From a bacterium (GTDB taxonomy: Bacteria > Deinococcota > Deinococci > Deinococcales > Deinococcaceae): a DNA stretch of 64,000 bases. The DNA lies in contig JAJZIR010000013.1 of NCBI GenBank assembly GCA_021810505.1, forward strand, positions 1 to 64,000, written 5' to 3'. Below the pieces are notes generated by a model. The model had not been told where the DNA came from and made no database searches. It saw nothing but the letters and a program-made list of their open reading frames with translations. Positions 43,490-55,853 of this stretch are shown piece after piece; the first letter of the stretch is position 1; each line of letters starts with the position of its first letter. The translations under genes and the position numbers were made by a program.

Positions 43490-44482
43490 CTAGCGCAGCT
43501 CGCCCGGGTAGCGCAGGCCCCACTGCGCCCGCAGCGCGTCCATGGTCTCCATGATCGCTACCGTCTCGGAGAGCGGCATGATTTCTGATTCCAGCCGCCC
43601 CGCCCGGATGCAGCGCATGGTCTCCATGGCCTGGAACTGATCGCCACCGCCCTGGTAGGGGAGGTGGATCTGCTCGGTTTCCTGGCCGCGGTGGACCACC
43701 AGGGTGCCCCCGTAGAACCAGCCTCTGGGCATCTCGATGTAGCCGGAGCTGCCGTAGAGGCAGGCGCTGACGTCGCTGTGGGCCAAGAAGCTGTCCAGTA
43801 CCGTAGCGAAACGGCCCTGACCGTGGTCCAGCAGGATGGTCTCCTGCAGGTCGACGCCGGTCGGCCCCATCCACACCTGGCTGGACATCTGCAGCGGCTT
43901 GCCCCAGATCATGGAGATGAAGGAGAGCGGGTAGATCCCGATGTCCAGGAGCGCCCCGCCCGCCAGTTCAGGGTTGACCAGCCGGTGCTCGGGGCCGACC
44001 TCGGCCTTGAAACCCATGTTGGCTCGGATCAGATACAGTTCCCCGATGGCCCGCTCGGCGAGCAACTCGCGCAGCCGGACCATGTGCGGTAGGAAGCGCG
44101 ACCACATCGCCTCCATCAGGAAGAGCCCCTTGGCCTTGGCCTTCTCGACCATGCGCCTAGCCTCGAGCGCGTTGTGGCAGAAAGCTTTCTCGCACAGGAC
44201 GTGTTTGCCGTGGTCTAGCGCGAGCTCGGTGTGCACCAGGTGGTGGCTGTGCGGTGAGGCCACGTAGATGACGTCGACGTCTGGGTCGGCGGCCAGCTCC
44301 TCGTAGCTGCCGTAGCACCTGGGGATGGCGTACTCCTGGCCGAAAGCCTCGGCGGCTGCTCTGCTGCGCGACCCGACCGCCAGCAGCTCGGCCCCCTCTA
44401 GGTTGCCCAGCGTCTTGGCCAGCCTGGAGGCGATCTTTCCCGTCGACAGGATTCCCCAGCGGATCTTCTCTGAATTCGGCAT
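43490..44482 (-). CDS. Gfo/Idh/MocA family oxidoreductase
   Basis: The 330-residue protein has an N-terminal Rossmann fold (W-G-I-L-S-T-G-K-I-A-S-R; V-D-V-I-Y-V-A-S-P-H-S-H-H) and the E-K motif H-V-L-C-E-K-A-F-C, with a C-terminal beta-sheet substrate domain. The M-E-A-M-W-S-R-F-L-P segment resembles dimeric dihydrodiol dehydrogenases. It acts on sugars or diols with NAD(P). RBS GGAGGG precedes the ATG. Confidence 0.9.
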   Translation of the reverse strand: MPNSEKIRWGILSTGKIASRLAKTLGNLEGAELLAVGSRSRAAAEAFGQEYAIPRCYGSYEELAADPDVDVIYVASPHSHHLVHTELALDHGKHVLCEKAFCHNALEARRMVEKAKAKGLFLMEAMWSRFLPHMVRLRELLAERAIGELYLIRANMGFKAEVGPEHRLVNPELAGGALLDIGIYPLSFISMIWGKPLQMSSQVWMGPTGVDLQETILLDHGQGRFATVLDSFLAHSDVSACLYGSSGYIEMPRGWFYGGTLVVHRGQETEQIHLPYQGGGDQFQAMETMRCIRAGRLESEIMPLSETVAIMETMDALRAQWGLRYPGELR

Positions 44483-44586
44483 GCTGCCCTCCGGGGTTAG
44501 TCTGACACGTTGGCCCCTCGGCTGAGCGCGGTGGGCTGGTCTACTGCGCCCGCCGAGGTGGTACCATCTGGCCGGGAGATGCGGCG

Positions 44587-45702
44587 ATGTGGCGCGTGCG
44601 GCGGCGAGGTTGGATCCCGGTTCTTAATCTGATCTACCTTTACGTCTTGGTGCTTGGACTCCTGGAGCAGCCCCGGTCTTTGCTGCCGGTTCTGCTCTCC
44701 CTCATCCCCTTCCTCTGGGTGTACTGGCTGTTCTGGTACGCGGATAGGCCGGAGCGGCGTTGGCGCTGGGCGCTGGCGCTCTGGGGTCTGGGGATGCTCG
44801 GGATCTCGGTCAATCTGGGTGCTGGGGTCTACTTGGTCTACGCGGCGGCGATGGCCGGTGCCCTGTTGGCTACCGCCCCCCCTTGGCAGGGGCGGATGGT
44901 GGCTTGGCTCTGCGCCTTGGGTGCTCCCCTGGCCTACCTGGCAGCGCCGGGGCCGTACGGCGAGCGTTGGGGCTGGGGCTTGGCCGTGCCCAGCGTCAGC
45001 CTGCTGGTGGGTGCTCAGGTCTACCTCGGCCACCGGAAGGAGCAGGCTTACCGGAGGCAGCAGCGCAGGGACCTGGAGCTGGCCCGGCTGGCCGAGCGCG
45101 AGCGGATCGCGCGCGATCTCCATGATCTGCTGGGACACAGCCTCTCGGTGGTGACCCTCAAGGCCGAGCTGGCCGGAAAGCTGCTCTCCGCTAGCCCAAC
45201 CGGGGTGGCTAAGGAGCTCGCCGAGATCGAACGGGTGTCCAGGGAGGCTCTGGCCCAGGTCCGCCAGGCTGTATCCGGGATGGCCATCCCTGGCCTGGAG
45301 GTGGAGCTCGGGCAGCTCGAGCTGCTGCTCGCCAGCGCCGGTATCCGCCTGGAGTGGCAGCTGACCGCTGCAGCTAGGACGCCCCAGCAGGAGCAGGTGC
45401 TCAGCTTGGGTGTCCGTGAGGCTGTCACCAACGTCTTGCGCCACTCCCGAGCCAGCCGCGTGCAGGTGCGGCTCAGCGAGAGCTTCAGGGCTGGCGGCCG
45501 CGAGCTGCGGCTGGAAATCTCCGACGACGGCAGGGGTGGTTCCCTGCAACCGGGAAACGGCCTGCGCAGCATGCAGGCCAGGCTGGCCGAGCTGGGTGGC
45601 TGCCTGGAATTAACAGGTGGACCGCGCGGCGCGCACCTGGCCCTCATCCTCCCAACTGAGCTCGGTGGCCAGGCGGCGCTGCCCGAATGGGCGGTTACGT
45701 GA
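44587..45702 (+). CDS. Sensor histidine kinase, DesK/NarX type
   Basis: The 371-residue membrane kinase has about five hydrophobic segments in residues 10-145, a coiled linker, then the HisKA_3 box A-R-D-L-H-D-L-L-G-H-S-L-S (phospho-His near 180). A HATPase domain follows with V-R-E-A-V-T-N-V-L-R-H-S, L-E-I-S-D-D-G-R-G-G and G-L-R-S-M-Q-A-R-L. It pairs with the response regulator that overlaps its stop. DesK senses membrane fluidity in Bacillus, but no desaturase is nearby. TACCAT at 44562-44567 is a candidate -10. Confidence 0.92.
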   Translation: MWRVRRRGWIPVLNLIYLYVLVLGLLEQPRSLLPVLLSLIPFLWVYWLFWYADRPERRWRWALALWGLGMLGISVNLGAGVYLVYAAAMAGALLATAPPWQGRMVAWLCALGAPLAYLAAPGPYGERWGWGLAVPSVSLLVGAQVYLGHRKEQAYRRQQRRDLELARLAERERIARDLHDLLGHSLSVVTLKAELAGKLLSASPTGVAKELAEIERVSREALAQVRQAVSGMAIPGLEVELGQLELLLASAGIRLEWQLTAAARTPQQEQVLSLGVREAVTNVLRHSRASRVQVRLSESFRAGGRELRLEISDDGRGGSLQPGNGLRSMQARLAELGGCLELTGGPRGAHLALILPTELGGQAALPEWAVT

Positions 45703-46301
45703 TCCGGGTCCTGATCGCTGAGGATCAGGGGATGGTCCTCGGCGCTTTGGCGGCGCTGCTCACCCTGGAGCCCGATCTCCAAGTGGTGGGCTGCGCGGCG
45801 GACGGTCAGGTTGCCAGGGAGCAAGCGCTCCGCCTGCGCCCGGACGTGCTGGTTGCTGACATCGAGATGCCCGGACTGGACGGTCTCAGCCTGGCGGCGC
45901 AGCTGCGCAGGGAATTACCGGGGCTCAAGGTGGTTATCCTCACCACCTTCGCCCGGTCGGGCTACCTGCGCCGCGCCCTGGAGGCTGGAGTCCAGGGTTA
46001 TCTGCTCAAGGACGCTCCGTCGGCAGAGCTGGCCGCGGCCATTCGGAGAGCGCATCTGGGGGAAAGGGTGATCGCTCCGGATCTGGCGGTGGCGGCCTGG
46101 TGTGAGCCCGATCCGCTGACCCCCAAGGAGCGCGAGTTGCTCCAGCTGGCGGCGACCGGCTTGCGCAGCGCGCAGATCGCCGCTGCCCTACACCTCTCCG
46201 AGGGGACGGTGCGCAATTACCTGTCGGCCATCATCGCCAAGCTGGGCGCCAGTAATCGCCTGGAGGCGGTCCGGCGTGCCCAGGAAAAGGGTTGGCTTTA
46301 A
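45699..46301 (+). CDS. NarL/LuxR-family response regulator
   Basis: The preferred start is GTG 45699, overlapping the kinase stop (GTGA); ATG 45687 gives four more residues. The receiver domain (1-120) has E-D-Q, the phospho-Asp in L-V-A-D-I-E-M-P-G, I-L-T-T-F and the Lys in L-L-K-D. The C-terminal LuxR helix-turn-helix is L-T-P-K-E-R-E-L-L-Q-L-A, then S-E-G-T-V-R-N-Y-L-S-A-I-I-A-K-L. It presumably acts as the DNA-binding partner of the kinase. Target genes unknown. Confidence 0.93.
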   Translation: MIRVLIAEDQGMVLGALAALLTLEPDLQVVGCAADGQVAREQALRLRPDVLVADIEMPGLDGLSLAAQLRRELPGLKVVILTTFARSGYLRRALEAGVQGYLLKDAPSAELAAAIRRAHLGERVIAPDLAVAAWCEPDPLTPKERELLQLAATGLRSAQIAAALHLSEGTVRNYLSAIIAKLGASNRLEAVRRAQEKGWL

Positions 46302-46594
46302 GGCCCGCTGGGCTTGGGTCGCCTCCAATCTTGGCCTGCCGGATCCCTGGAGCTCGGAAGCGCGGAGCTACGCCGGCCTCTAGGCCCTCAGGTCAACGGT
46401 AAACCAGATAAAGAGCTGGACACGAACCCGGTCGAGCGCAGAGCATCCCATGGAGCGCGGCATACCTGCCAGCTCTTTCCTTCAAGACCGCGCCCCGTCT
46501 GCTCTGCGCTCTCCTACCCGAGCTCAGCCGCCGGCTGCCCGCGTAGCGGGGTGGCGGTCGGTTCCAGAGAATCGTGATGTGCTCCCGGTACCTA

Positions 46595-47365
46595 TCACCA
46601 CGGGATCGGCCCGTTCTCGTCCGAGAAAGTGCCTGTTGGGCCATCTGGACCGAGGAGTGCTAGCCGTACAGGCTCGCGGGCAGCCTCTTCGGCTGGGCGT
46701 CTCCCTTCAAAGTTGTTCATGGCTGTCACCGTAAAGCCCGGCGCCGCCGCGTTGACTTTGATACCTGACGACTCGAGGTCTAACGCGAACGCGACCGTCA
46801 CTGCGTGGAGAGCTGCTCTCGGCGCAGTGTACGTGACGCCAAACATCTCACGGCGGCGTGATTCGGTCGGGTCTGAAGCCAAGGTGAGCGACGCTCTGCC
46901 GCTAGATACGTTGACGATGCGCCCAGCAGGTGCCTGGCGAAGCAGCGGCAGCATCGCCTGCGTGACGGCGATAACACCCAACACATTAGTCTCGAATACC
47001 GCGCGTACCTCATCGAGCGGTGCGACGCTCGCGCGGCTTGCCTCGACGATTTCTGCAAGCGACCGACCCCGCTTACCCGCGTGAGCGATACCGGCGTTAT
47101 TGACCAGTACGTCCAGGCGACCAAGTTCGCTGCGAATGCGGTCGGCCGCGGAAGCGATGGATCCTTGATCGGTCACATCGAGCTGAATCGCGTGGCCATC
47201 ACCTTCGGTGGTCCTGGCCGCCTCTTCGCCGCGCTGGAGATTGCGCGAGCCGACGAGCACGGTGAACCCGTGCGCTGCAAGACTCTTCGCGATCTGCAGG
47301 CCGATTCCCTGATTGGCCCCGGTAATTAACGCAACGGGTTGGCTGAACTTTTTCACCGAGCGCAT
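46595..47365 (-). CDS. Short-chain dehydrogenase/reductase, probably acquired
   Basis: The 256-residue SDR has the cofactor loop T-G-A-N-Q-G-I-G and the N-N-A-G motif (L-V-N-N-A-G-I-A). The S-S-G-R strand follows. The catalytic Y-x-x-x-K reads Y-T-A-P-R: Lys is replaced by Arg. The N-terminal K-K-F-S-Q-P-V-A-L-I resembles plant/bacterial carbonyl reductases. Base composition and codon choice (many CGA/CGT/GCA/ACG, few CTGG/CTAG) differ from its neighbours, suggesting horizontal transfer. The altered catalytic residue could mean weak activity or a different role. Confidence 0.8.
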   Translation of the reverse strand: MRSVKKFSQPVALITGANQGIGLQIAKSLAAHGFTVLVGSRNLQRGEEAARTTEGDGHAIQLDVTDQGSIASAADRIRSELGRLDVLVNNAGIAHAGKRGRSLAEIVEASRASVAPLDEVRAVFETNVLGVIAVTQAMLPLLRQAPAGRIVNVSSGRASLTLASDPTESRRREMFGVTYTAPRAALHAVTVAFALDLESSGIKVNAAAPGFTVTAMNNFEGRRPAEEAAREPVRLALLGPDGPTGTFSDENGPIPW

Positions 47366-47440
47366 AACGCCCGGGCTAAGCGGCGGCCGCAGGCGAGCGC
47401 TAGCGCAACCGACCCCCGACCATACCGCTCGAGCGTACAG

Positions 47441-47661
47441 CTAGGGTGACACTTCGGCAAGTCTGCGCAGCGCACGCTCGTAGCGAGCGATGAACTCGCC
47501 AGTGTTTGCTTCTGCGCTATAGAACATCTCTGAGCCCGCGTCCTTCTCGCTGAGGCCGCGTTGTCCGCGAATAGACTTGAGGGCTTTGCGGCCAACTTCT
47601 TGCCCTGGGGTGGGTAAGGGGATGCGAGCCAGGCGCTCTTTTTTGCAAAGGGACGCCTCCA
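47441..47661 (-). pseudogene. Possible gene remnant or small hypothetical protein
   Basis: A frame of about 73 codons from a GTG at about 47659 ends at TAG 47441. It encodes a basic helical tail with L-P-T-P-G-Q-E-V-G-R-K-A-L-K and Y-E-R-A-L-R-R-L-A-E. It looks like the C-terminus of a larger protein cut off near the end of lysY. Composition resembles the neighbouring SDR gene, so both may be parts of one acquired segment. I do not recognise the parent family. Confidence 0.3.
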
Positions 47662-47691
47662 CTCCATCAGGATCCGTGCGCAGCGGCCTGC

Positions 47692-49567
<1,876 letters not shown>

Positions 49568-49571
<4 letters not shown>

Positions 49572-49732
49572 TCGCCCCAGTCCTCGGCTTCCTTGGGGGC
49601 GAGCTCCAAGCGCGGCGGATCCTGGCCCACCACTTCCAACTCCGCCCCGCAGTCTGGGCAGAGAATCAGCTCTCCTAGTTCAGTTCCTTCCATCGCGATC
49701 TTGGCGGCGCACTCCGGGCATTCTGCGTGCAT
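49568..49732 (-). CDS. lysW: Amino-group carrier protein LysW
   Basis: The 54-residue protein has two Cys pairs, C-P-E-C (5-8) and C-P-D-C (25-28), forming a zinc ribbon, and an acidic tail ending in E-D-W-G-E. The C-terminal Glu (residue 54) is the attachment point for 2-aminoadipate. The sequence matches Thermus LysW closely. An AAGGAAGG ribosome site precedes the ATG, and the stop overlaps lysX by 4 bp. It works with lysX, lysY, a LysZ-type kinase, LysJ and LysK. Confidence 0.97.
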
Positions 49733-49747
49733 GCGGATACCTTCCTT

Positions 49748-50107
49748 TCACATCAGGTCGCGCTGGGGACCTGTGTCCCCGCCGGCCTCGCCTTGGTCCT
49801 CTTGGTCTTCATCTGGATCTTCCTGATCCAGCTCCAGCTCTTCTCCACAGTTCGGGCAGCGGACTCGCCCTGCCTCGGCAGCGTCCTCGTCGACGGCCAC
49901 CTCAGCCCCGCAATAAGGGCAGCTCAGGAGTAGGCCCAGCAGCTGGGCCTCGAAGTGGTCGGGATCGGGATCTAAGACTTCCAGTTCGGCGCCGCAAGAC
50001 CCGCAGACCAGGCGGTCTCCCGCTTCCAGGCGGCTCAGGTCTTCTCCGGCTAGCTCGACGTCGTCTCCGCACAGCGGGCACTCGAGGTGGAAGGGTTCGG
50101 CGGACAT
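49748..50107 (-). CDS. Double zinc-ribbon LysW paralogue without carrier tail
   Basis: The 119-residue protein has two LysW-like ribbons. Ribbon 1 holds C-P-L-C and C-G-S-C and ends G-A-E-L-E-V-L-D-P-D-P, as LysW does. Ribbon 2 holds C-P-Y-C and C-P-N-C and ends E-E-L-E-L-D. The tail is very acidic (D-P-D-E-D-Q-E-D) and ends D-L-M, so the E-D-W-G-E terminus and its acceptor Glu are missing. It lies between lysU and lysW. The start is ATG 50107; TAAACT ends 7 nt upstream, suggesting an internal leaderless promoter. Function unknown: scaffold, decoy or regulator of the carrier pathway. Confidence 0.8.
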   Translation of the reverse strand: MSAEPFHLECPLCGDDVELAGEDLSRLEAGDRLVCGSCGAELEVLDPDPDHFEAQLLGLLLSCPYCGAEVAVDEDAAEAGRVRCPNCGEELELDQEDPDEDQEDQGEAGGDTGPQRDLM

Positions 50108-50114
50108 AGACCCC

Positions 50115-50120
50115 AGTTTA
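50115..50120 (-). promoter_or_regulatory. Possible internal -10 element TAAACT in the lysine operon
   Basis: It includes the lysU stop codon and ends 7 nt before the start of the double zinc-ribbon gene; similar to the TAAACT before ebfC. May be fortuitous. Confidence 0.3.
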
Positions 50121-50601
50121 GGCCTCACCGGGGAACTTCTGGTAGCGGCGGTAGTAGGCGAGGATGCTCCCCTCCTTGAGGGCCTCCCGAAGGAATTCCG
50201 GGACTGGGTGGAAATGGAAGATCTCCTCACCTCGCTGCAGCGTGCCGGCTTCCAGGTCGAGCGTGACCTGATCGCCGTCTCGTAGGCTGGCGGCGATCTC
50301 CGGCTCGTCTAGGGCGGGCAGGCCTAAGTTGAGCAGGTTGCGGTAGTGGATGCGGGCGAAGCTGACTGCCACGATGGCGGCGACGCCCAGGCGCTTGAGT
50401 GCCTGCGGAGCGTACTCCCGGCTGGAGCCCAGGCCCCAATTGCGACCGCCGGCCAGGATGTCCCCGGGTCGGACCTGCTCGGCGAATTCCGGCCGCAGGT
50501 GGTGAAAGGCGTAGCGGTGGAAGTCGTCGCCCACCATGAAGGGGGCGTACTTGCCAGGCAGGATGTCATCGGTGTTGATGGCGTCAGGGAACTTCCAGAC
50601 T

Positions 50602-50609
<8 letters not shown>
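50118..50609 (-). CDS. lysU: Homoaconitase small subunit
   Basis: The 163-residue LeuD-like swivel protein has the start A-R-V-W-K-F-P-D-A-I-N-T-D-D-I-L-P-G-K-Y and the conserved G-G-R-N-W-G-L-G-S-S-R-E-Y-A-P loop that reaches the active site. It pairs with LysT to convert homocitrate to homoisocitrate. Overlaps lysT by 8 bp. Isopropylmalate isomerase is excluded mainly by the lysine context. Confidence 0.92.
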
Positions 50610-53108
<2,499 letters not shown>

Positions 53109-53169
53109 GATCTTTGGCCGGGTGAGCTCCCCTACCCCGCTGTGTCACGTTACCCACATTGCTCGGCGC

Positions 53170-53175
53170 TAGGCT
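53170..53175 (+). promoter_or_regulatory. -10 element TAGGCT, leaderless start of hydrolase gene
   Basis: TAGGCT ends 6 nt before ATG 53182; same hexamer as at 1477 and 14541. Confidence 0.5.
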
Positions 53176-53181
53176 TGGACC

Positions 53182-54840
53182 ATGCACCGGCTGATGCGCC
53201 GTCTATTCGGGCGCTGCGTGACCCTTCTCTGCTGCCTGGCCGCCGTCCCAGCCTCAGCAGCCAACCTCAGCCTCCACTACCAGCTGCTGCAGGGGAGTTC
53301 GGTGATCGGCCGGGCTACCATCCAGCACACCGGTCCGGGCCATTGGAGCGGGAGCACCTCCATCCCAGGTCTGCTTTCCTTCCAGGACAGCCTGGCGGTG
53401 GGCCGAAGCGGCCGCCCCCTTCGCTACCAGCTGAGCGGCCAGGTTCGGGGAGCCGAGCTGGCGATCCACCTGAGCTTGCGGGGAACCTCGGCGGAGCTGC
53501 AGGTGGTCCAAGCCGGGAGCAAGCAGCGGCTCAGCCTGACCGTTCCCGCAGGGCTTCCCGCCTTCCTCACCGACAACAACGTCTTCGATGGCTGGCAAAT
53601 TCTGCTGCGCCACCTGGGGAGTCCCGGACACTGGACCGCCCGGGCTACCGGGCTGGTTCCGCAAGCCGGCGCCACCTTGTCCCTGCGGATCGAGGTGGGC
53701 GGGCTCCGAGACGCCCCCGCCCCCCACGCGGCCCTGCTGGCCAGGCCGGTGACTGTCCTGATCCACGCTGCTGGCCGGGTCGTCCGCCTGACCCTGTGGC
53801 GGCAGCGGGGAACCCATACCCTCTTGGAGCTAGACCAAGGCCCGCTGCGGGTGGTCCTGGGCTCTGCGCGGCCCGTGGCCGCGGCGGCGCGGGCCCAGCT
53901 CCCGCTCCCCAGCTGCCTGCGGCAACAGCCGGTGACGGTGGCCTCAGCGGGTGCCAAGCTGTTCGGCGAGCTGACCCTGCCGCTGGGCCCCGGACCTTTT
54001 CCGGCGTTGCTGCTCATTCCCGGCTCGGGCCCGGTCGACCTCAACGGCAACGCTCCCGGCCTCCTCGACGATGACATCTACGCCCGGCTAGCCGACCAGC
54101 TGTCTTGCCACGGCTACGCTGTTCTGCGCTACGACAAGTACGGCCTGGCCCCGAGCAGTGGGTCCGGCAACGACATCACCCTGGGAACTTACGTCCAGAA
54201 CGTCGCCGACTTGGTGCGCTTCCTGCGCAGCGACCTGAGCATCGCGCCGCACCGCGTGGCCCTGTTGGGCCACTCTGAGGGTGGCCTGATCGCTCTGGCT
54301 GCGGCCCAGTCGGTTCCTGTCTCCGCCGTGGTCCTGCTGGAGGCTCCCGGGGAACCGCTGAGCCAGGTACTGCTTGCACAAACTCTCGCGCAGGCCCGGC
54401 TGCGCGGCGAGAGCCCAGCCCGGCAGCGGCAGCTGGCCTCCCAAGTTCAAGCCGCCTTGGGAGCGATTCGGGCCAGCCACGGTTTTCAGCTCCAGCTCAG
54501 CGGCCAGCTGGCGGCCAATCCCTTCGCCAGGCTGTTCGCTCCAGCGGCCGGCTTGCTGCGCAGCGAGCTAGCGGTCGAGCCGACCCGCCTGATCGCCGGC
54601 TTGCACCTCCCTGTGCTGATCGTCCAGGGTGGGGAGGATATCCAGGTGCTTCCGGCCAACGGCTCAGCCCTCGAGGGCGCCGACCCTGCCGCGCAGCTGC
54701 TCGAGCTGCCCAGGATGGGGCACGACCTGGTACGGGCCGGTGCCAGCCCCCTGGCTTTGCCCAGCCCCGGGCAACCTTTAGACCCGGCGCTGATCCGCGG
54801 CCTGCTGGCCTGGCTGCGCGCTCACTTGGGTGGAGCTTGA
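53182..54840 (+). CDS. Exported alpha/beta hydrolase
   Basis: The 552-residue protein has a signal peptide (about 1-27, ending A-S-A). An N-terminal beta-rich region (30-240) is of DUF3108-like appearance. The C-terminal alpha/beta-hydrolase domain has P-G-S-G-P-V-D-L-N-G-N (oxyanion region), the nucleophile elbow G-H-S-E-G-G and a closing M-G-H-D-L. It resembles secreted acyl esterases or peptidases (COG1073 type). Substrate unknown. It is divergent from the lysine operon. Confidence 0.82.
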   Translation: MHRLMRRLFGRCVTLLCCLAAVPASAANLSLHYQLLQGSSVIGRATIQHTGPGHWSGSTSIPGLLSFQDSLAVGRSGRPLRYQLSGQVRGAELAIHLSLRGTSAELQVVQAGSKQRLSLTVPAGLPAFLTDNNVFDGWQILLRHLGSPGHWTARATGLVPQAGATLSLRIEVGGLRDAPAPHAALLARPVTVLIHAAGRVVRLTLWRQRGTHTLLELDQGPLRVVLGSARPVAAAARAQLPLPSCLRQQPVTVASAGAKLFGELTLPLGPGPFPALLLIPGSGPVDLNGNAPGLLDDDIYARLADQLSCHGYAVLRYDKYGLAPSSGSGNDITLGTYVQNVADLVRFLRSDLSIAPHRVALLGHSEGGLIALAAAQSVPVSAVVLLEAPGEPLSQVLLAQTLAQARLRGESPARQRQLASQVQAALGAIRASHGFQLQLSGQLAANPFARLFAPAAGLLRSELAVEPTRLIAGLHLPVLIVQGGEDIQVLPANGSALEGADPAAQLLELPRMGHDLVRAGASPLALPSPGQPLDPALIRGLLAWLRAHLGGA

Positions 54841-54849
54841 GGCTTCCCC

Positions 54850-55764
54850 TCAGCCGACGCCGATGTGGGGAGCTGATCTGGCCGGCAGAGTCCCTGCGCG
54901 GCTCTCCGGATCCCCAGACGTAGAGGCGCCCTGGCCCCGAGCGGACAGCTCGGGGGCCCGGGGGAGCAGTACCATCCAGGTCAGCAGCAGGTAGAGCGGC
55001 ATGGAGTTAGGGTCTGTGGCGGTCCCGGTGGGGATACCGCCTAGACCTTGACCGAACAGCCAGATCAGGCCACACAGCGCAGCGCTGAACCACAGCGTGG
55101 CCCTGGGAGCCCAATTGCCGAGCAGCAGGGTAGCCAGGGCTGCCAGCAGCAGGCTCAGCCCACCCGCTCCCAGCGGCCCCAGGGGCAGCTGCCGGCCCCC
55201 CCAGGAGATCAGCGCAGCCAGTGCTCCGGGTTGTCCGGAGGCGTTGGCAAGTACCAGTTGGCGCAACCCGTTGTGAACCGCAGGTTGCCAGAGCAGGCCG
55301 GCGCTGGTGAGCCAGAGTGCGGCCAAGAGGATCCTGGCGCTCCCCGCCCGCAGCAACGGCTTAGGCCAGAGCAGTAGGCTGATGATCAGGTAGAGCGGCA
55401 TGGAATTGAGGTCGGTGGCCTGACCGCTGAAGAGCGGTGCAGGGTTACCCAGACCCTGTCCGAAGATCCAGATGGCGGCGGAGAGCAGCAAGCTAGCTGT
55501 GAGCGCAGCCTTGAGCGGCCTGCCCAGGAAAATACCCAATCCGATCAGCAGCTCGGCGGCTCCGAGCAGGTCGTTCCAGAGGAGGGGGTGCGGGAGGAAC
55601 AGCGCTCCCCCCAGATGGATCAGCGCCCGCAGAGGCAGCGGAGCGCCCTGACCCGCCCCCCTCAGCAGGCCGGCGAAGCTCGCGGCGGTGCCCGGAAGCC
55701 ACTCCAAGACCGCGTCAGCGATCCAGATCGATCCGAATAGCCTGCGTGCCAAGGTTCTGTCCAT
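54850..55764 (-). CDS. DoxX-like membrane protein with internal duplication
   Basis: Starting at ATG 55764 the protein has 304 residues and about eight hydrophobic segments. Two repeats share F-G-Q-G-L-G, then T-A/D-L/P-N-S-M-P-L-Y-L and L-L-x-x (about 100-132 and 240-275). The first half looks like DoxX/DUF2834-like quinone-associated membrane proteins. A polar tail ends the sequence. Function unknown; the two halves probably pack as a pseudo-dimer. Confidence 0.65.
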   Translation of the reverse strand: MDRTLARRLFGSIWIADAVLEWLPGTAASFAGLLRGAGQGAPLPLRALIHLGGALFLPHPLLWNDLLGAAELLIGLGIFLGRPLKAALTASLLLSAAIWIFGQGLGNPAPLFSGQATDLNSMPLYLIISLLLWPKPLLRAGSARILLAALWLTSAGLLWQPAVHNGLRQLVLANASGQPGALAALISWGGRQLPLGPLGAGGLSLLLAALATLLLGNWAPRATLWFSAALCGLIWLFGQGLGGIPTGTATDPNSMPLYLLLTWMVLLPRAPELSARGQGASTSGDPESRAGTLPARSAPHIGVG

Positions 55765-55853
55765 CGCACCCCCTGCTTGGCAGATACACCGGCTGCGCGG
55801 ATTTGGATGTGACTCCGCGCAGCCGGGAACCAGAGCCGCGCAGAGCCTCGGCG

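Noticed and set aside
44587-46301. desK/desR as gene names for the two-component pair
   Set aside because: The family is broad and no desaturase gene lies nearby, so no symbol was given.
46393-46644. 83-codon frame between the response regulator and SDR genes
   Set aside because: No recognised similarity, no ribosome site, and it overlaps the 3' end of the SDR gene.
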